Assembly (NCBI RefSeq): GCF_001693755.1
Contig: NZ_LYST01000051.1
Span: forward strand, 43,076-107,075
Direction: 5' to 3'
DNA from: Gilliamella sp. wkB171
GTDB taxonomy: Bacteria > Pseudomonadota > Gammaproteobacteria > Enterobacterales > Orbaceae
Length of the DNA stretch: 64,000 nt
The notes under the pieces were generated by a model. That model worked only from the letters and a program-made list of their open reading frames with translations, was not told the DNA's origin and searched no databases. Positions within the stretch are counted from its first letter, which is position 1, and the number at the start of each line of letters is the position of its first letter. This document shows, one piece after another, positions 37,311 through 46,032 of the stretch. The translations under genes were made by a program, and so were the position numbers.

Positions 37311-38657
37311 TCAAAAAAAGTACAAACCGATGAGAAATATTGGAGTAGTAAAGATTAAGGCTGTCATGCAATAGCCCATGATATCTCGTACCCCTAATCC
37401 CGCTATTGCAAGAGCAGGTAAAGCCCAGAATGGCTGTAACATATTCATCCACTGTTCACCATAGGCAATGGCCATGGTTGATTTACCTAAATCTGCACCT
37501 AATGATTGCGCAGCAGGAATGACAAACGGTCCTTGAATAACCCAGTGACCACCGCCAGAAGGTACAGCAAAGTTAATAATGCCAGAACTGAAAAAGGTCC
37601 AAATTGGGAAGGTATCTTTATTAGCAATATTGATAAAAAATTCAGTAATTAATCCACCTAAACCAGAGTGTTCCATCATTAACTGGATGCCTGCATAGAA
37701 TGGAAATTGAATGATGATTCCTGCAGTACTTTTAGCTGCATTAGACACCGCGCGCATATATGCCATTGGTGTGCGGTGTAATAAAATCCCTGCAGTTAAG
37801 AAGATTAGATTAACGGTGTTGATAGTAATGTTAAAGCCATGATTGTAAAAATAGATGGCTAAATAGCTAATCCCTAGTACACCGATCAATAACGATAATA
37901 TTTTGCTCTCTTCTAATTTTTCAGCTGCTGTTGCTGTTTTTCGGTCGATCTTTTTCTGAAAATCAGGTTCAGGAGCCAGTAATTCCGGATTAACAGTATG
38001 AATCGAATCATCTTTACGAATCATAAAACGTACTAAGATCGGTAAGCAAATGACTAACATGACTGTAATAAAAATATTACTTGCCGAGAACATTGTGTGT
38101 GAAATAGGGATAATCCCTTGAGGATTACTTTCTGATACCATAAAGTGAGAAACAGGATTATTCGGCGTAGCAGCCATTAGTGGCATTGAACCCGATAAAC
38201 CGCCGCCCCAAGTCATGAAAGCAATATAGGCACATGCAATTAACAAACCATAATCAACATTTTTGACTTGTCTTGCCACTTCTTTGGCTAACATAGCGCC
38301 TACGACCAATCCAAATCCCCAATTTAAAATACAGGCTATACAACCAACAAAAGTAACAAGCATCGCTGCTTGTGTTGGGGTTTTTGCTAATGAAGCAATA
38401 GAGACTAAAATGGCTTTAACTGGGGGAGAGCTTGCCAAAGCATGGCCTGTCACAACAATCAATGCCATTTGCATACCGAATGCTAGTAGGTTCCAAAAAC
38501 CATCTCCCCACATTTTAACTAAGCCAAGGGGTTGTGAATCGGTTAATCCCCATGCCATAAAAAAGATAACAAAAGTAAGTAATAATGCAAAAATGAGTGG
38601 ATCAGGTAGATATTTGCTAACTAAACTCGTGGTATATTTTGATAATCGAGAGATCAT
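37311..38657 (-). CDS. atoE: Short-chain fatty acid transporter AtoE
   Basis: 448 residues, about ten or more transmembrane helices, of the AtoE (short-chain fatty acid/acetoacetate permease) family. The start YTTSLVSKYLPDPLIFALLLT and the FAVPSGGGHWVIQGPFVIPA loop near residue 350 are characteristic. It sits between atoA and atoB in the canonical order, spaced 6 and 23 nt. Confidence 0.92.
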   Translation of the reverse strand: MISRLSKYTTSLVSKYLPDPLIFALLLTFVIFFMAWGLTDSQPLGLVKMWGDGFWNLLAFGMQMALIVVTGHALASSPPVKAILVSIASLAKTPTQAAMLVTFVGCIACILNWGFGLVVGAMLAKEVARQVKNVDYGLLIACAYIAFMTWGGGLSGSMPLMAATPNNPVSHFMVSESNPQGIIPISHTMFSASNIFITVMLVICLPILVRFMIRKDDSIHTVNPELLAPEPDFQKKIDRKTATAAEKLEESKILSLLIGVLGISYLAIYFYNHGFNITINTVNLIFLTAGILLHRTPMAYMRAVSNAAKSTAGIIIQFPFYAGIQLMMEHSGLGGLITEFFINIANKDTFPIWTFFSSGIINFAVPSGGGHWVIQGPFVIPAAQSLGADLGKSTMAIAYGEQWMNMLQPFWALPALAIAGLGVRDIMGYCMTALIFTTPIFLIGLYFF

Positions 38658-38663
38658 ATTGCA

Positions 38664-39320
38664 TTACTCCTCATGACCAATTGACATGGTTTTTAAATTC
38701 TCAGCAATTAAAAACTCAGCTTGTGTTTTACTTTTAATTGTGGCTAAATCGACTCCATTGGCCATTTCAATTAAGTAAAGCTGGCCATTGCGAAACTCGA
38801 ATACCGCAAGTTCGGTAACAATCATGTTTACTTTTTCTTTGGCGGTGAGTGGTAAAGTACAATGGCGTAATATTTTTGCTTCGCCATTTTTAGTGCAGTG
38901 CTCCATGGCAATAATCACTTTTTTAGCGCCTGTGACTAAATCCATCGCACCACCCATTCCGGGTACCATTTTGCCGGGGACCATCCAATTGGCTAGATTG
39001 GCATCTTGATCAACTTCTAAACCACCTAACACGCATGCATCAACATGCCCACCTCGAATTAATACAAAAGAAAATGCACTATCAAATGTCGCGCCACCGG
39101 CGATGATGCCACAAGGTTGTCCTCCGGCATTGACAATGTTTGGATGATCAACCGTTTTGGGGCCTAAGCCTAAAAAACCATTTTCAGATTGCAATGTGAT
39201 ATGAACATCTTTCGGCAAGTAATTCACGACTTGTGTTGGCAAACCAATTCCTAAATTAACGACATCGCCATCTTTCAGTTCTTGTGCGACACGCCTAGCT
39301 ATTAACTCTTTATTATCCAT
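38664..39320 (-). CDS. atoA: 3-oxoacid/acetate CoA-transferase beta subunit AtoA
   Basis: 218 residues. The catalytic Glu lies in LQSENGFLGLGP near residue 46, and GGHVDACVLGGLEVD and VPGMGGAMDLV are conserved. With AtoD it moves CoA from acetyl-CoA to acetoacetate. An intact Arg-Arg-Val-Ala start (MDNKELIARRVAQELKDGD) fits the family. It follows atoD by 11 nt. Confidence 0.94.
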   Translation of the reverse strand: MDNKELIARRVAQELKDGDVVNLGIGLPTQVVNYLPKDVHITLQSENGFLGLGPKTVDHPNIVNAGGQPCGIIAGGATFDSAFSFVLIRGGHVDACVLGGLEVDQDANLANWMVPGKMVPGMGGAMDLVTGAKKVIIAMEHCTKNGEAKILRHCTLPLTAKEKVNMIVTELAVFEFRNGQLYLIEMANGVDLATIKSKTQAEFLIAENLKTMSIGHEE

Positions 39321-39331
39321 TATGATTCTCC

Positions 39332-39988
39332 TTAATTATCAGAACTGACTATGTAATCAACAAGTGCTGCTGGCGTCATAACGGCATCTGCGTCGATTTG
39401 ACCAATTTCAAGTAAATTATCCACCTGAGCAATTACGGTATTTGCTGCTGTTGCGATTAAAGGATTGAAATTGCGAGCTGAGTATTGATAAACAAGATTA
39501 CCGCTATAATCGCCTTGATAAGCTTGAATAATTGCCAAATCGGCAAGGATAGGGAGTTCTAACAAATATTTAACCCCATTAATGGTCAAAATTTGCTTAC
39601 CTTCTTCAACGATTGTTCCAACGCCAGTTGGGGTTAATACGCCGCCTAAACCAGCACCGGCAGAACGAATTCTTTCTGCAAGCGTACCTTGTGGAACTAA
39701 TTCAACGTCGATTTCACCTGCAATCATTTTTTTCCCGGTTTCAGGATTCGTACCAATATGTGAGGCGATTAATCTTTTCACGCGATTATTGGTGATTAAC
39801 GGACCAACGCCGGTATCGACAAAGGCAGTGTCATTACCAATTAAAGTCAAATTTTTAACGCCTGAATCTAAAATGACTTGGACGATTTTTTCAGGTGTGC
39901 CACATCCCATAAATCCACCAAACATAATTGACATGCCATCTTTTAAATGCGCTTTAATTTGTTCTGAGTTTATTAATTTTTTTTTCAT
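39332..39988 (-). CDS. atoD: 3-oxoacid/acetate CoA-transferase alpha subunit AtoD
   Basis: 218 residues, CoA-binding subunit, with [16 protein letters not shown] near residue 21 and [15 protein letters not shown] near residue 113. GGAGG 9 nt upstream fixes ATG 39988; the frame continues 23 codons further upstream but into the promoter. First gene of atoDAEB, behind a sigma-54 promoter. Confidence 0.94.
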   Translation of the reverse strand: MKKKLINSEQIKAHLKDGMSIMFGGFMGCGTPEKIVQVILDSGVKNLTLIGNDTAFVDTGVGPLITNNRVKRLIASHIGTNPETGKKMIAGEIDVELVPQGTLAERIRSAGAGLGGVLTPTGVGTIVEEGKQILTINGVKYLLELPILADLAIIQAYQGDYSGNLVYQYSARNFNPLIATAANTVIAQVDNLLEIGQIDADAVMTPAALVDYIVSSDN

Positions 39989-40038
39989 CCATTTCCTCCA
40001 TGGTATAAAACTAAAATAGTTGTTATTACAATTTCGAT

Positions 40039-40054
40039 TGCAAATGCCATACCA
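40039..40054 (-). promoter_or_regulatory. Sigma-54 promoter of atoDAEB
   Basis: On the minus strand TGGTATGGCATTTGCA has the required GG-N10-GC spacing and matches TGGCAC-N5-TTGCA at 9 of 11 fixed positions. Transcription would start about 12 nt downstream, giving a 5' leader of roughly 40 nt before atoD. Confidence 0.82.
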
Positions 40055-40148
40055 CACCAGATAAGAGGATAAGGATTTAATTTATTTATTTGATTTAAAA
40101 GTATTTAATCTGATTTTTATATTGAAAATAAAAGTGACTTCACGAAAT

Positions 40149-40169
40149 AATTTGCATATAAGTGCAAAA
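40149..40169 (-). promoter_or_regulatory. Candidate AtoC activator site
   Basis: AATTTGCA-N6-TGCAAAA, a near-perfect dyad about 120-140 nt upstream of the predicted atoD transcription start. This is enhancer distance for a sigma-54 activator. The assignment to AtoC is by position. Confidence 0.45.
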
Positions 40170-40397
40170 TTTATTGCGTGAGTAAAGAATGGAAAAATGA
40201 CTAAGAACTGCATCGTCATGGGTTAACCACTATTTTTATTTTAAAACATATGTTATTGCGTAACTTTTTTCACAGATAAAATCTATTTTTAAAAATTTAA
40301 CCCCAAAACACATGACTGCTGTAATTATAGTCTATTTAAACTTGACGTCTAAACAAGGCAATGCTAATATTTGCCACCTATTCAGATAGACCCCTAC

Positions 40398-40471
40398 GGC
40401 GCGTTGGCAGAGTGGCCATGCTGCGGATTGCAAATCCGTCTACCTCGGTTCGACTCCGGGACGCGCCTCCA
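40398..40471 (+). tRNA. tRNA-Cys, anticodon GCA
   Basis: 74 nt including CCA. Acceptor GGCGCGT/ACGCGCC, anticodon loop ATTGCAAAT (GCA), T arm CGGTTCGACTCCGG. The second prophage relic begins shortly after it, though no duplicate of its 3' end was found. Confidence 0.97.
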
Positions 40472-40652
40472 TTAAAACGTCCAGCAAATCAATAAATTAA
40501 ATAGTTAATCGCTCAAAAAATTAAAGCACTTAGAATATACAGTTAGAATAAATCTTCTTTATGAGTGGGTTTAACGTCGGTGTAACTTTGACTTTTCTGT
40601 CATAGGTATTAACTTGTTTTGGTGATTGATTGAGTTTAATTTTAGGTCTTGT

Positions 40653-40878
40653 TTATGTTGTGAGTATGCTTGTTATTTTATTGATGGCATCACACAATTC
40701 ATGTTTTTTCTGTAACGTTGATTCAAGTTTGAATGATTATTACTAGAAAACCACTTAGTATTAAATACAAACTGACCAACAAATTAATAGCGTCTGAATT
40801 ATTAGTTATATATTCCTTGCCTAAATAAGACATGAAAGCACTCAATGAAACGGTTAGTATAAATTTCATTATATTCAC
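40653..40878 (-). pseudogene. Small membrane protein gene with a frameshift (RexB-like position)
   Basis: From GTG 40878 (AGGATGG 6 nt upstream; ATG at 40869) the frame reads MKFILTVSLSAFMSYLG, a polar stretch and a hydrophobic helix NLLVSLYLILSGFLVIII, then stops at TGA 40723-40725. From the overlapping frame a soluble, coding-like tail continues: KLESTLQKKHELCDAINKIT to TAA 40653. Joined by a one-base shift this is a roughly 72-residue protein with two helices and a cytosolic tail. It follows the 299-residue gene by 42 nt. A 51-residue product ending at 40723 is also possible without any shift. Confidence 0.5.
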
Positions 40879-40920
40879 TGTAACCATCCTAACTGATAGT
40901 TTCTGTTTATTTGCACTGTG

Positions 40921-41820
40921 TTATTCGTTTGTAATACCACTTTTTTCAAGTTCTAAATAATAATTTTTCAGGCAATCCCAAGCACTGATCAGATTCATGG
41001 TTTTACCATCTTTTTCAACTTTTACAGATTTTTTTATCTTCAAATCATTGAAAGTAATTGTATTCCCGGACTGTGTTTTTATGCAATAACCTCTTTTTTC
41101 ATCATTAATAAAAGCAGTGCCTAGCTCACATAACTGTTTTGATGATATTTGTTTATCTTTATGGTTTAAATTAAAGGTCAAACCGACTTTCATGTTTGCT
41201 AATTCTTCAATGTCAGTATCACCGTTTTGATTAGAAAGACTTTTCAATGCACCTAATATACCTAACGCAATTTGATCTTTAGTCTTGTGATCTTTCAAGT
41301 TTGCATATTCCAGTGATGCTTTACATAAATTTAGATTTAAATCAATGTAAGACACGCCATCTCTTTTTATTAATTTAATTTTATCTTCCTTTGTCGCTGG
41401 ACTAAATTTTATACATGAAGGAATTAAGTTGAAATTACTTCCTATTAATAATTTTAAATGTTTTAATGCGGCTGAAATTCCCGTGGTGCATGGACAGCTA
41501 ATCATATCGTTTTTATAAACTAAAACACATGCACCTCTATCATTCCAGTATGGCTCTGAGGTAGCTGCTGGTATACGTTCGTAAAACGCTATATGAAAAA
41601 GTAAGATATCTTTCTCTTCAACTTTTGCATACTCGTATTTTCCGATGTAGCTGACTCTATGATCCAAGTTGATATAGCGTAAAAATGTATTTGTTCTTGA
41701 CTCAAGAATTTTTTTTAATGTTTCCTGAAGATTTAAAGCAGGTTTTTCCTCGTCACTAATATTAATCAATGAAAATCGATGATAATACATTGTTCTGTCT
41801 GTTGTCTTATCTTTTGCCAT
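40921..41820 (-). CDS. Unrecognised 299-residue cytosolic protein downstream of a dead cI (RexA-like position)
   Basis: No signal or membrane segment. The order is: an N-terminal beta/alpha domain (MYYHRFSLINISDEEKPA, LNLQETLKKILE), a central region with KEDKIKLIKRDGVSYIDLNL, and a C-terminal half (GDTDIEELANMKVGLTFNL, GNTITFNDLKIKKSVKV) ending in a charged helix. It is intact, with AGGAAAG 5 nt before the ATG, and starts 29 nt after the ruins of a cI-type repressor, with a small membrane gene behind it: the layout of cI-rexA-rexB. Length is close to lambda RexA (279). By eye only loose similarity of pattern is visible, so function is unproven. A general phage-defence role is the alternative. 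Confidence 0.6.
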   Translation of the reverse strand: MAKDKTTDRTMYYHRFSLINISDEEKPALNLQETLKKILESRTNTFLRYINLDHRVSYIGKYEYAKVEEKDILLFHIAFYERIPAATSEPYWNDRGACVLVYKNDMISCPCTTGISAALKHLKLLIGSNFNLIPSCIKFSPATKEDKIKLIKRDGVSYIDLNLNLCKASLEYANLKDHKTKDQIALGILGALKSLSNQNGDTDIEELANMKVGLTFNLNHKDKQISSKQLCELGTAFINDEKRGYCIKTQSGNTITFNDLKIKKSVKVEKDGKTMNLISAWDCLKNYYLELEKSGITNE

Positions 41821-41849
41821 TTTTCTTTCCTATATCCAATTAAAATTAT

Positions 41850-42354
41850 CTATTTTATTGTGTCAAAAAACGCCGAATTTTTTACCTTGCTCCATTTGAA
41901 GCGACTATCTTTTTCTTCTAAATATTCTTTAACCATTGTCCAAATAATTCTAATTTATTGTTTTAATGTTCTCATAATTGTATAGTTTTGACTTAAAGCA
42001 ATTAGTTCAAAGTACATTTTTTCGTGTTCATTATATTCCAGTTTTCTATATTTTTTAGCAGTTGCTTAGGATTTTCCCTTCATTGTTACTACAAATTCAC
42101 AAGGCGTTGTTTTAACAGCCGGGTGAATAATAACAATCTCACTTTCTTTAAATTCAGGTTTCATTGAATAGCCCTTGCTCTGTAACGCAAATGATTTATC
42201 TAATAACTCTATTAAGATTATAATATATTCAAATCTAGTTGAATTTCTCAAAATTCATAGCTTGCACATTTTTTAATGCTTTTTCTTTCCCCCTTAACAA
42301 CCATGCCATATTGCTCTTGGATGCAAGAGAGATTTCATACAAGTACCGTGTTTT
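41850..42354 (-). pseudogene. cI-like phage repressor, multiply disrupted
   Basis: Pieces in order on the minus strand: the end of the helix-turn-helix domain (TRYLYEISLASKSNMAWLLR, 42354 onward), a frameshift, then the S24 peptidase domain with its catalytic Ser in ALQSKGYSMKPEFKE and VVTMKGKS. TAA (42066-42068) interrupts, and in the same frame follow ATAKKYRKLEYNEHEKMYFE (catalytic Lys region) and LIALSQNYTIMRTLKQ. A second TAA is at 41955-41957, then IRIIWTMVKEYLEE, ending at TAG 41850. This is the normal order of a LexA/CI repressor. No functional repressor can be made. Confidence 0.82.
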
Positions 42355-42397
42355 TTTACATTATTACTTTAGTTAACAAGATGTAAAAGTTGGAAAA

Positions 42398-42405
42398 GGG
42401 GGGGG
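42398..42405 (+). repeat. G8 homopolymer
   Basis: Eight consecutive Gs in very AT-rich DNA, 17 nt before the ATG of the small rightward frame and within the codons that precede it. Slippage-prone by nature. Confidence 0.6.
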
Positions 42406-42422
42406 ATGTTTTAAATGAAGCA

Positions 42423-42566
42423 ATGAATAGCCTTGGTATTCAACAAGAAGCTATTAATTTATTCAATGGTAGAATTTTGTCACGAGGTAAAGTGTCGATG
42501 TGTTACCCGCGCACAGCTATGCAAAACATCATCACCAATAATAATGCTAACGGGTCATTACAATGA
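42423..42566 (+). CDS. Small phage-like frame, rightward from the dead repressor
   Basis: 47 residues: MNSLGIQQEAINLFNGRILS, then a Cys/Pro segment, ending TNNNANGSLQ. The frame remains open upstream through the G8 tract (EKGGDVLNEA), so the true gene may have been longer. It is divergent from the cI relic, where lambdoid early right genes lie. No family is recognised. Confidence 0.3.
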   Translation: MNSLGIQQEAINLFNGRILSRGKVSMCYPRTAMQNIITNNNANGSLQ

Positions 42567-42659
42567 CGAACAACTTATTGTAATAAAATTAAGGTATCTT
42601 TTAGATGCTCTTTCAACTAATTTCTTTTTTTATATTAAAAGTAATTATTTTTTTCGAGT

Positions 42660-43045
42660 AACTTAATAAAAAGAAAAAATTTGCTAACTATGTCAAAGCG
42701 ATTATTGATGAGATAAGATGAATAAAAAAGCTAGGTTCATTAATAAAAGCGAAAGAAGATTATAGATAAAATTATTAATTGATATAATCAAACTTATTTG
42801 CACCAAGGTGTTTGTGGCCTTAGATTTAGCTGTGTGGATGTTTTACGCTTTCTCTTTATAGCTGCTCCATTAGGAGCATGGTATATTTATGGACTCGTTT
42901 TCGTTTTAGCCATTTAACTTCTTGTCGCTAATAAAAAAGGGTGGTAACCGAAAATTGATCATTACAGGTAAAATATTAATTACGTTTATTGTTATCGATT
43001 ATATCTGTAACGCATTGTTTATTCTTTCTTAAAAAAATATTGATA
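42660..43045 (+). other. Decayed small phage genes
   Basis: Successive rightward fragments with coding character: KKFANYVKAIIDEIR ending at TGA near 42719; a membrane-type piece RFLFIAAPLGAWYIYGLVFV ending at TAA near 42917 that continues in frame as LLVANKKGW; and KLIITGKILITFIVIDYICN ending near 43032. Each lacks a normal start or is cut by a stop. They look like the remains of lambdoid right-arm genes. Confidence 0.4.
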
Positions 43046-43234
43046 ATTTTAATATCTTTAATCTGATTGGGTCACTAAAGAATGAGTTTTCATCAATTTT
43101 CTTAGATCTAAGCTATTTTGTCTGTTGCTATTAACAATCTGAAAATAATAGAAGTTATAGTTAAAACTGTTAGTGAATTTTGATACGTTTTGATTTAAAT
43201 ACAATCTTATTGACCACAGAAAGGAAAATAACTT

Positions 43235-43426
43235 ATGGCATATTTTAATTATCATGCAAAAGCAAAAAAATTAATTCAAGATGGTATGCTTATTCATTAT
43301 GAATTTGTCGATAATTGGAATGGCATTAAACCCGCTTTAGTTCTCTATTTCAAAGATGCTAAACCGATGCCAATTAGAGAATATCGTTGGCAAGAATATT
43401 TACCTTTAATTGGTCCAAATCAATAA
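43235..43426 (+). CDS. Conserved hypothetical protein
   Basis: 63 residues, MAYFNYHAKAKKLIQDG, FVDNWNGIKPALVLYF, PMPIREYRWQEYLPLI. The tight pattern (YHAKAKKLI and PIREYRW) looks like a conserved small family that I have seen in both Gram-negatives and Firmicutes, sometimes labelled as a hemolysin without evidence. AAGGAAA precedes the ATG. No membrane segment. Function unknown. Confidence 0.65.
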   Translation: MAYFNYHAKAKKLIQDGMLIHYEFVDNWNGIKPALVLYFKDAKPMPIREYRWQEYLPLIGPNQ

Positions 43427-43456
43427 TCATTTTTATTAAATTTAAACCAACCGCAT

Positions 43457-44611
43457 CTATTTATTTAGTTGCAGGGCAATATAAAGTAACACTCGGTCGT
43501 CAAATTTGGCTAAATTAAATCCTGTCAAAGCCGCAATTTTATTTAAACGATACTCTAAGGTATTGCGATGAATAAATAATGCTTCTGCAGTTTTGTTATA
43601 TTGTAAATTATGACAAAACCAAGTGGAAAGTGTTCTTTGTAGTACTCCATTAGAGTCTTCTAATTGTAATTTTTTCAAAGGTGATAGTAACTCTTCAGCT
43701 TGCCAATCTTGATTTAGGCTATCAAGTAATACAGGTAAAATAAGTTCTTGATAATAAAAGTTACGGCATTGTGGCATCCTTTGTTTACCGACTAATAGCG
43801 CTGTTTTAGCTGTTTGATAGGAACGGACAATCCTATCTTTATTTTGATGAAAATAGTTCCCCAATGAAATTCTCACTAAGAATTTACTGGAAGATTTGAT
43901 ATGGCTCACTAATTGTTCTAATTTTTGTTTATGACTAGCAAGATCCCAACGATTAAATTTATTCAGTGCTGGCATCAACATGACGATTTCTGTTAATGAT
44001 TTTATTGCAACAAGATTATTCTTAGTAATGTTAATTATCTCATTTTGTATATATTGTAATTCACTCATGGCAGTTTGTATGCCTAGTTGACCGCTATCAA
44101 CCTCAATTATCACAACAACGTAAGGTAAAGAAAGATCGATATTGAGTTTTCTGCTCCATTCTGTCACATCTACTACAGTATTCTCTGATTGAATTATGGA
44201 TAAAATAAATTCTTCTTTTAAGCGATTGTCTTGCGATAATTGATTAAGTAATTGCGCTTGTTCCATCATCATTTCGGCTGACATGCAAACTAACTGAGCA
44301 AATTGTGTGATTTGAGTCGGTTCGCCAGTGATGCCGATTACGCCAACGATTTCATCGTTTAATTTAAGTGGAAAATTGACGCCAGGCTTAACCCCTTTAA
44401 GTGTTTTTGCTGTGGGTGAATCGATGGTTACTACTCTTTTTTGTGAAATGGCTAGCATTGCGCCTTCATGTAGTTGTCCAATTCTATCCAAATCTCCACT
44501 ACCAATAATTTTACCCTCACCATTCATGACATTAACGTTGTGCTTGATAATTTTCATTGTTTTTTCAACGATATATTGAGCAAGAGTTGGCGTGAAATTA
44601 TTAGATTTCAT
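43457..44611 (-). CDS. cdaR: Sugar diacid-responsive activator CdaR
   Basis: 384 residues: N-terminal diacid recognition domain (LAQYIVEKTMKIIKHNVNVM, VVTIDSPTAKTLKGVKPGVN, IVGVIGITGEPTQI), a central GAF-like region and the C-terminal PucR helix-turn-helix (NKTAEALFIHRNTLEYRLNKI near residue 345). CdaR senses glycerate, glucarate or galactarate and activates uptake and catabolic genes. It is last in the gntP-garK-cdaR row, with a 246-nt gap that may hold its own promoter. Confidence 0.9.
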   Translation of the reverse strand: MKSNNFTPTLAQYIVEKTMKIIKHNVNVMNGEGKIIGSGDLDRIGQLHEGAMLAISQKRVVTIDSPTAKTLKGVKPGVNFPLKLNDEIVGVIGITGEPTQITQFAQLVCMSAEMMMEQAQLLNQLSQDNRLKEEFILSIIQSENTVVDVTEWSRKLNIDLSLPYVVVIIEVDSGQLGIQTAMSELQYIQNEIINITKNNLVAIKSLTEIVMLMPALNKFNRWDLASHKQKLEQLVSHIKSSSKFLVRISLGNYFHQNKDRIVRSYQTAKTALLVGKQRMPQCRNFYYQELILPVLLDSLNQDWQAEELLSPLKKLQLEDSNGVLQRTLSTWFCHNLQYNKTAEALFIHRNTLEYRLNKIAALTGFNLAKFDDRVLLYIALQLNK

Positions 44612-44857
44612 AGGACAAATACCTTAAAAGGTTAATAATAAAATAGCCATTAAAATATTGGTTTTAAATTGCATTTTGTATACAACTTATTGTAATAATA
44701 ACAACTTGAGTTATGTAAATTATTTTCTAACATGAAAACGATAATATCTTTACTATTTTAATAAAGAAAATTTTATTTATAAAAATAAGGTTAAAGTTTA
44801 ACTAAATTTTATCTTTTAGTTTACTTTACCCTTTTTAACTTCTTATCGGATCGTTGC

Positions 44858-46015
44858 CTAGATTTTGTTTTTAAGTTGAGCGATATTAATTAAACGAGCT
44901 ATATTTTCGCTTGTTCGTTCAACATTACAAAAACCTGAATCCAATAAATCTTCTATATTTGCAGCACATGGAATGATGCCAAAAATTGCATCAATTCCTT
45001 CCGGATAAAGTTCATTAATATTTTTACCAACAGTACCCGCTAACGCAATAACAGGTATACTTAAGTTTTTAGCAACTTGTGCAACACCATAAGGTGTTTT
45101 TCCGAATTTTGTCTGAAAATCAATACCACCTTCGCCAGTGAAACAAAAATCAGCGCCTTTTAATTTGTTTTTTAAGTCACTGTACTGGATAACAATATCA
45201 ATGCCTCGTTCCATTTTACTGTTAGTAAAAGCCATTAATCCTGCTCCTAATCCACCTGCAGCCCCAGCACCAGGAATAGTCGCTACATTTTTGCCGAGTT
45301 GAGATTGGATAATCGAGGCATAATGTTTTAAATTGTTATCTAGTTGTTTGACCATTTCAGGGGTTGCCCCTTTTTGTGGACCAAAAACGTTTGAAGCACC
45401 TTTTTCTCCGCATAATGGATTAGTTACATCACTAGCAACTATAAACTGAACTGTATTTAGTGCTGGATTTATATCAGTCACATCAATTTTTACTAATTCA
45501 GCTAGTGCACCACCACCTTTGCTTAATATTTTATGATCTTTATCATAGAATTTAACCCCTAAAGCTTGAGCCATTCCAGCTCCACCATCATTAGTTGCGC
45601 TACCACCAATACCTAAAATGATTTTCTTTACGTCATGTTTTAAGCAAGCTAGAATTAATTCACCTGTACCGTAGGTTGTGGTAATCAACGGGTTACGTTT
45701 TTCTTTTGATATTAATTGAATGCCACTTGCAGAAGCCATTTCAATAACTGCAGTAGTTTTATCACCTAATATTCCATAATGTGCGGTTACTTTATCGCCT
45801 AAAGGGCCTGTTACTTGACAAGAATAAAGCGTACCATTTGTTGCATCAACTAAGGATTGTGTTGTTCCTTCACCACCATCAGCCATAGGAACATGAATAA
45901 AATTTGCATCAGGGTATACTTTTTTTAAACCTGATTCCATTGCTTTACAAACTTCCTTTGCAGTCATACTTTCCTTGAAAGAATCCGGTGCAAGTACAAA
46001 TGTTTTTTGTTTCAT
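44858..46015 (-). CDS. garK: Glycerate 2-kinase GarK
   Basis: 385 residues of the GarK family, phosphorylating D-glycerate to 2-phosphoglycerate for entry into glycolysis. Signatures are LAPDSFKESMTAKEVCKAM at the start, PMADGGEGTTQSL near residue 44, GIGGSATNDGGAGMAQALG near residue 134 and CFTGEGGIDFQT near residue 290. It follows gntP by 17 nt, forming an operon with it. Confidence 0.94.
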   Translation of the reverse strand: MKQKTFVLAPDSFKESMTAKEVCKAMESGLKKVYPDANFIHVPMADGGEGTTQSLVDATNGTLYSCQVTGPLGDKVTAHYGILGDKTTAVIEMASASGIQLISKEKRNPLITTTYGTGELILACLKHDVKKIILGIGGSATNDGGAGMAQALGVKFYDKDHKILSKGGGALAELVKIDVTDINPALNTVQFIVASDVTNPLCGEKGASNVFGPQKGATPEMVKQLDNNLKHYASIIQSQLGKNVATIPGAGAAGGLGAGLMAFTNSKMERGIDIVIQYSDLKNKLKGADFCFTGEGGIDFQTKFGKTPYGVAQVAKNLSIPVIALAGTVGKNINELYPEGIDAIFGIIPCAANIEDLLDSGFCNVERTSENIARLINIAQLKNKI

Positions 46016-46032
46016 AACATAATATCCCGATA

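Noticed and set aside
4996..43045. The two prophage relics as halves of one prophage split by inversion
   Set aside because: Thirty kilobases of ordinary core genes lie between them and no shared end sequence was seen; two separate elements are simpler.
40398..43230. Second copy of the tRNA-Cys 3' end as an attachment site for the cI-containing relic
   Set aside because: No repeat of the T-arm and acceptor end was found to the right, so integration at tRNA-Cys is not supported.
43058..43255. Minus-strand frame of 65 codons upstream of the conserved hypothetical gene
   Set aside because: Low-complexity Asn/Phe/Tyr content, no ribosome site, and it overlaps the start of the better-supported plus-strand gene.
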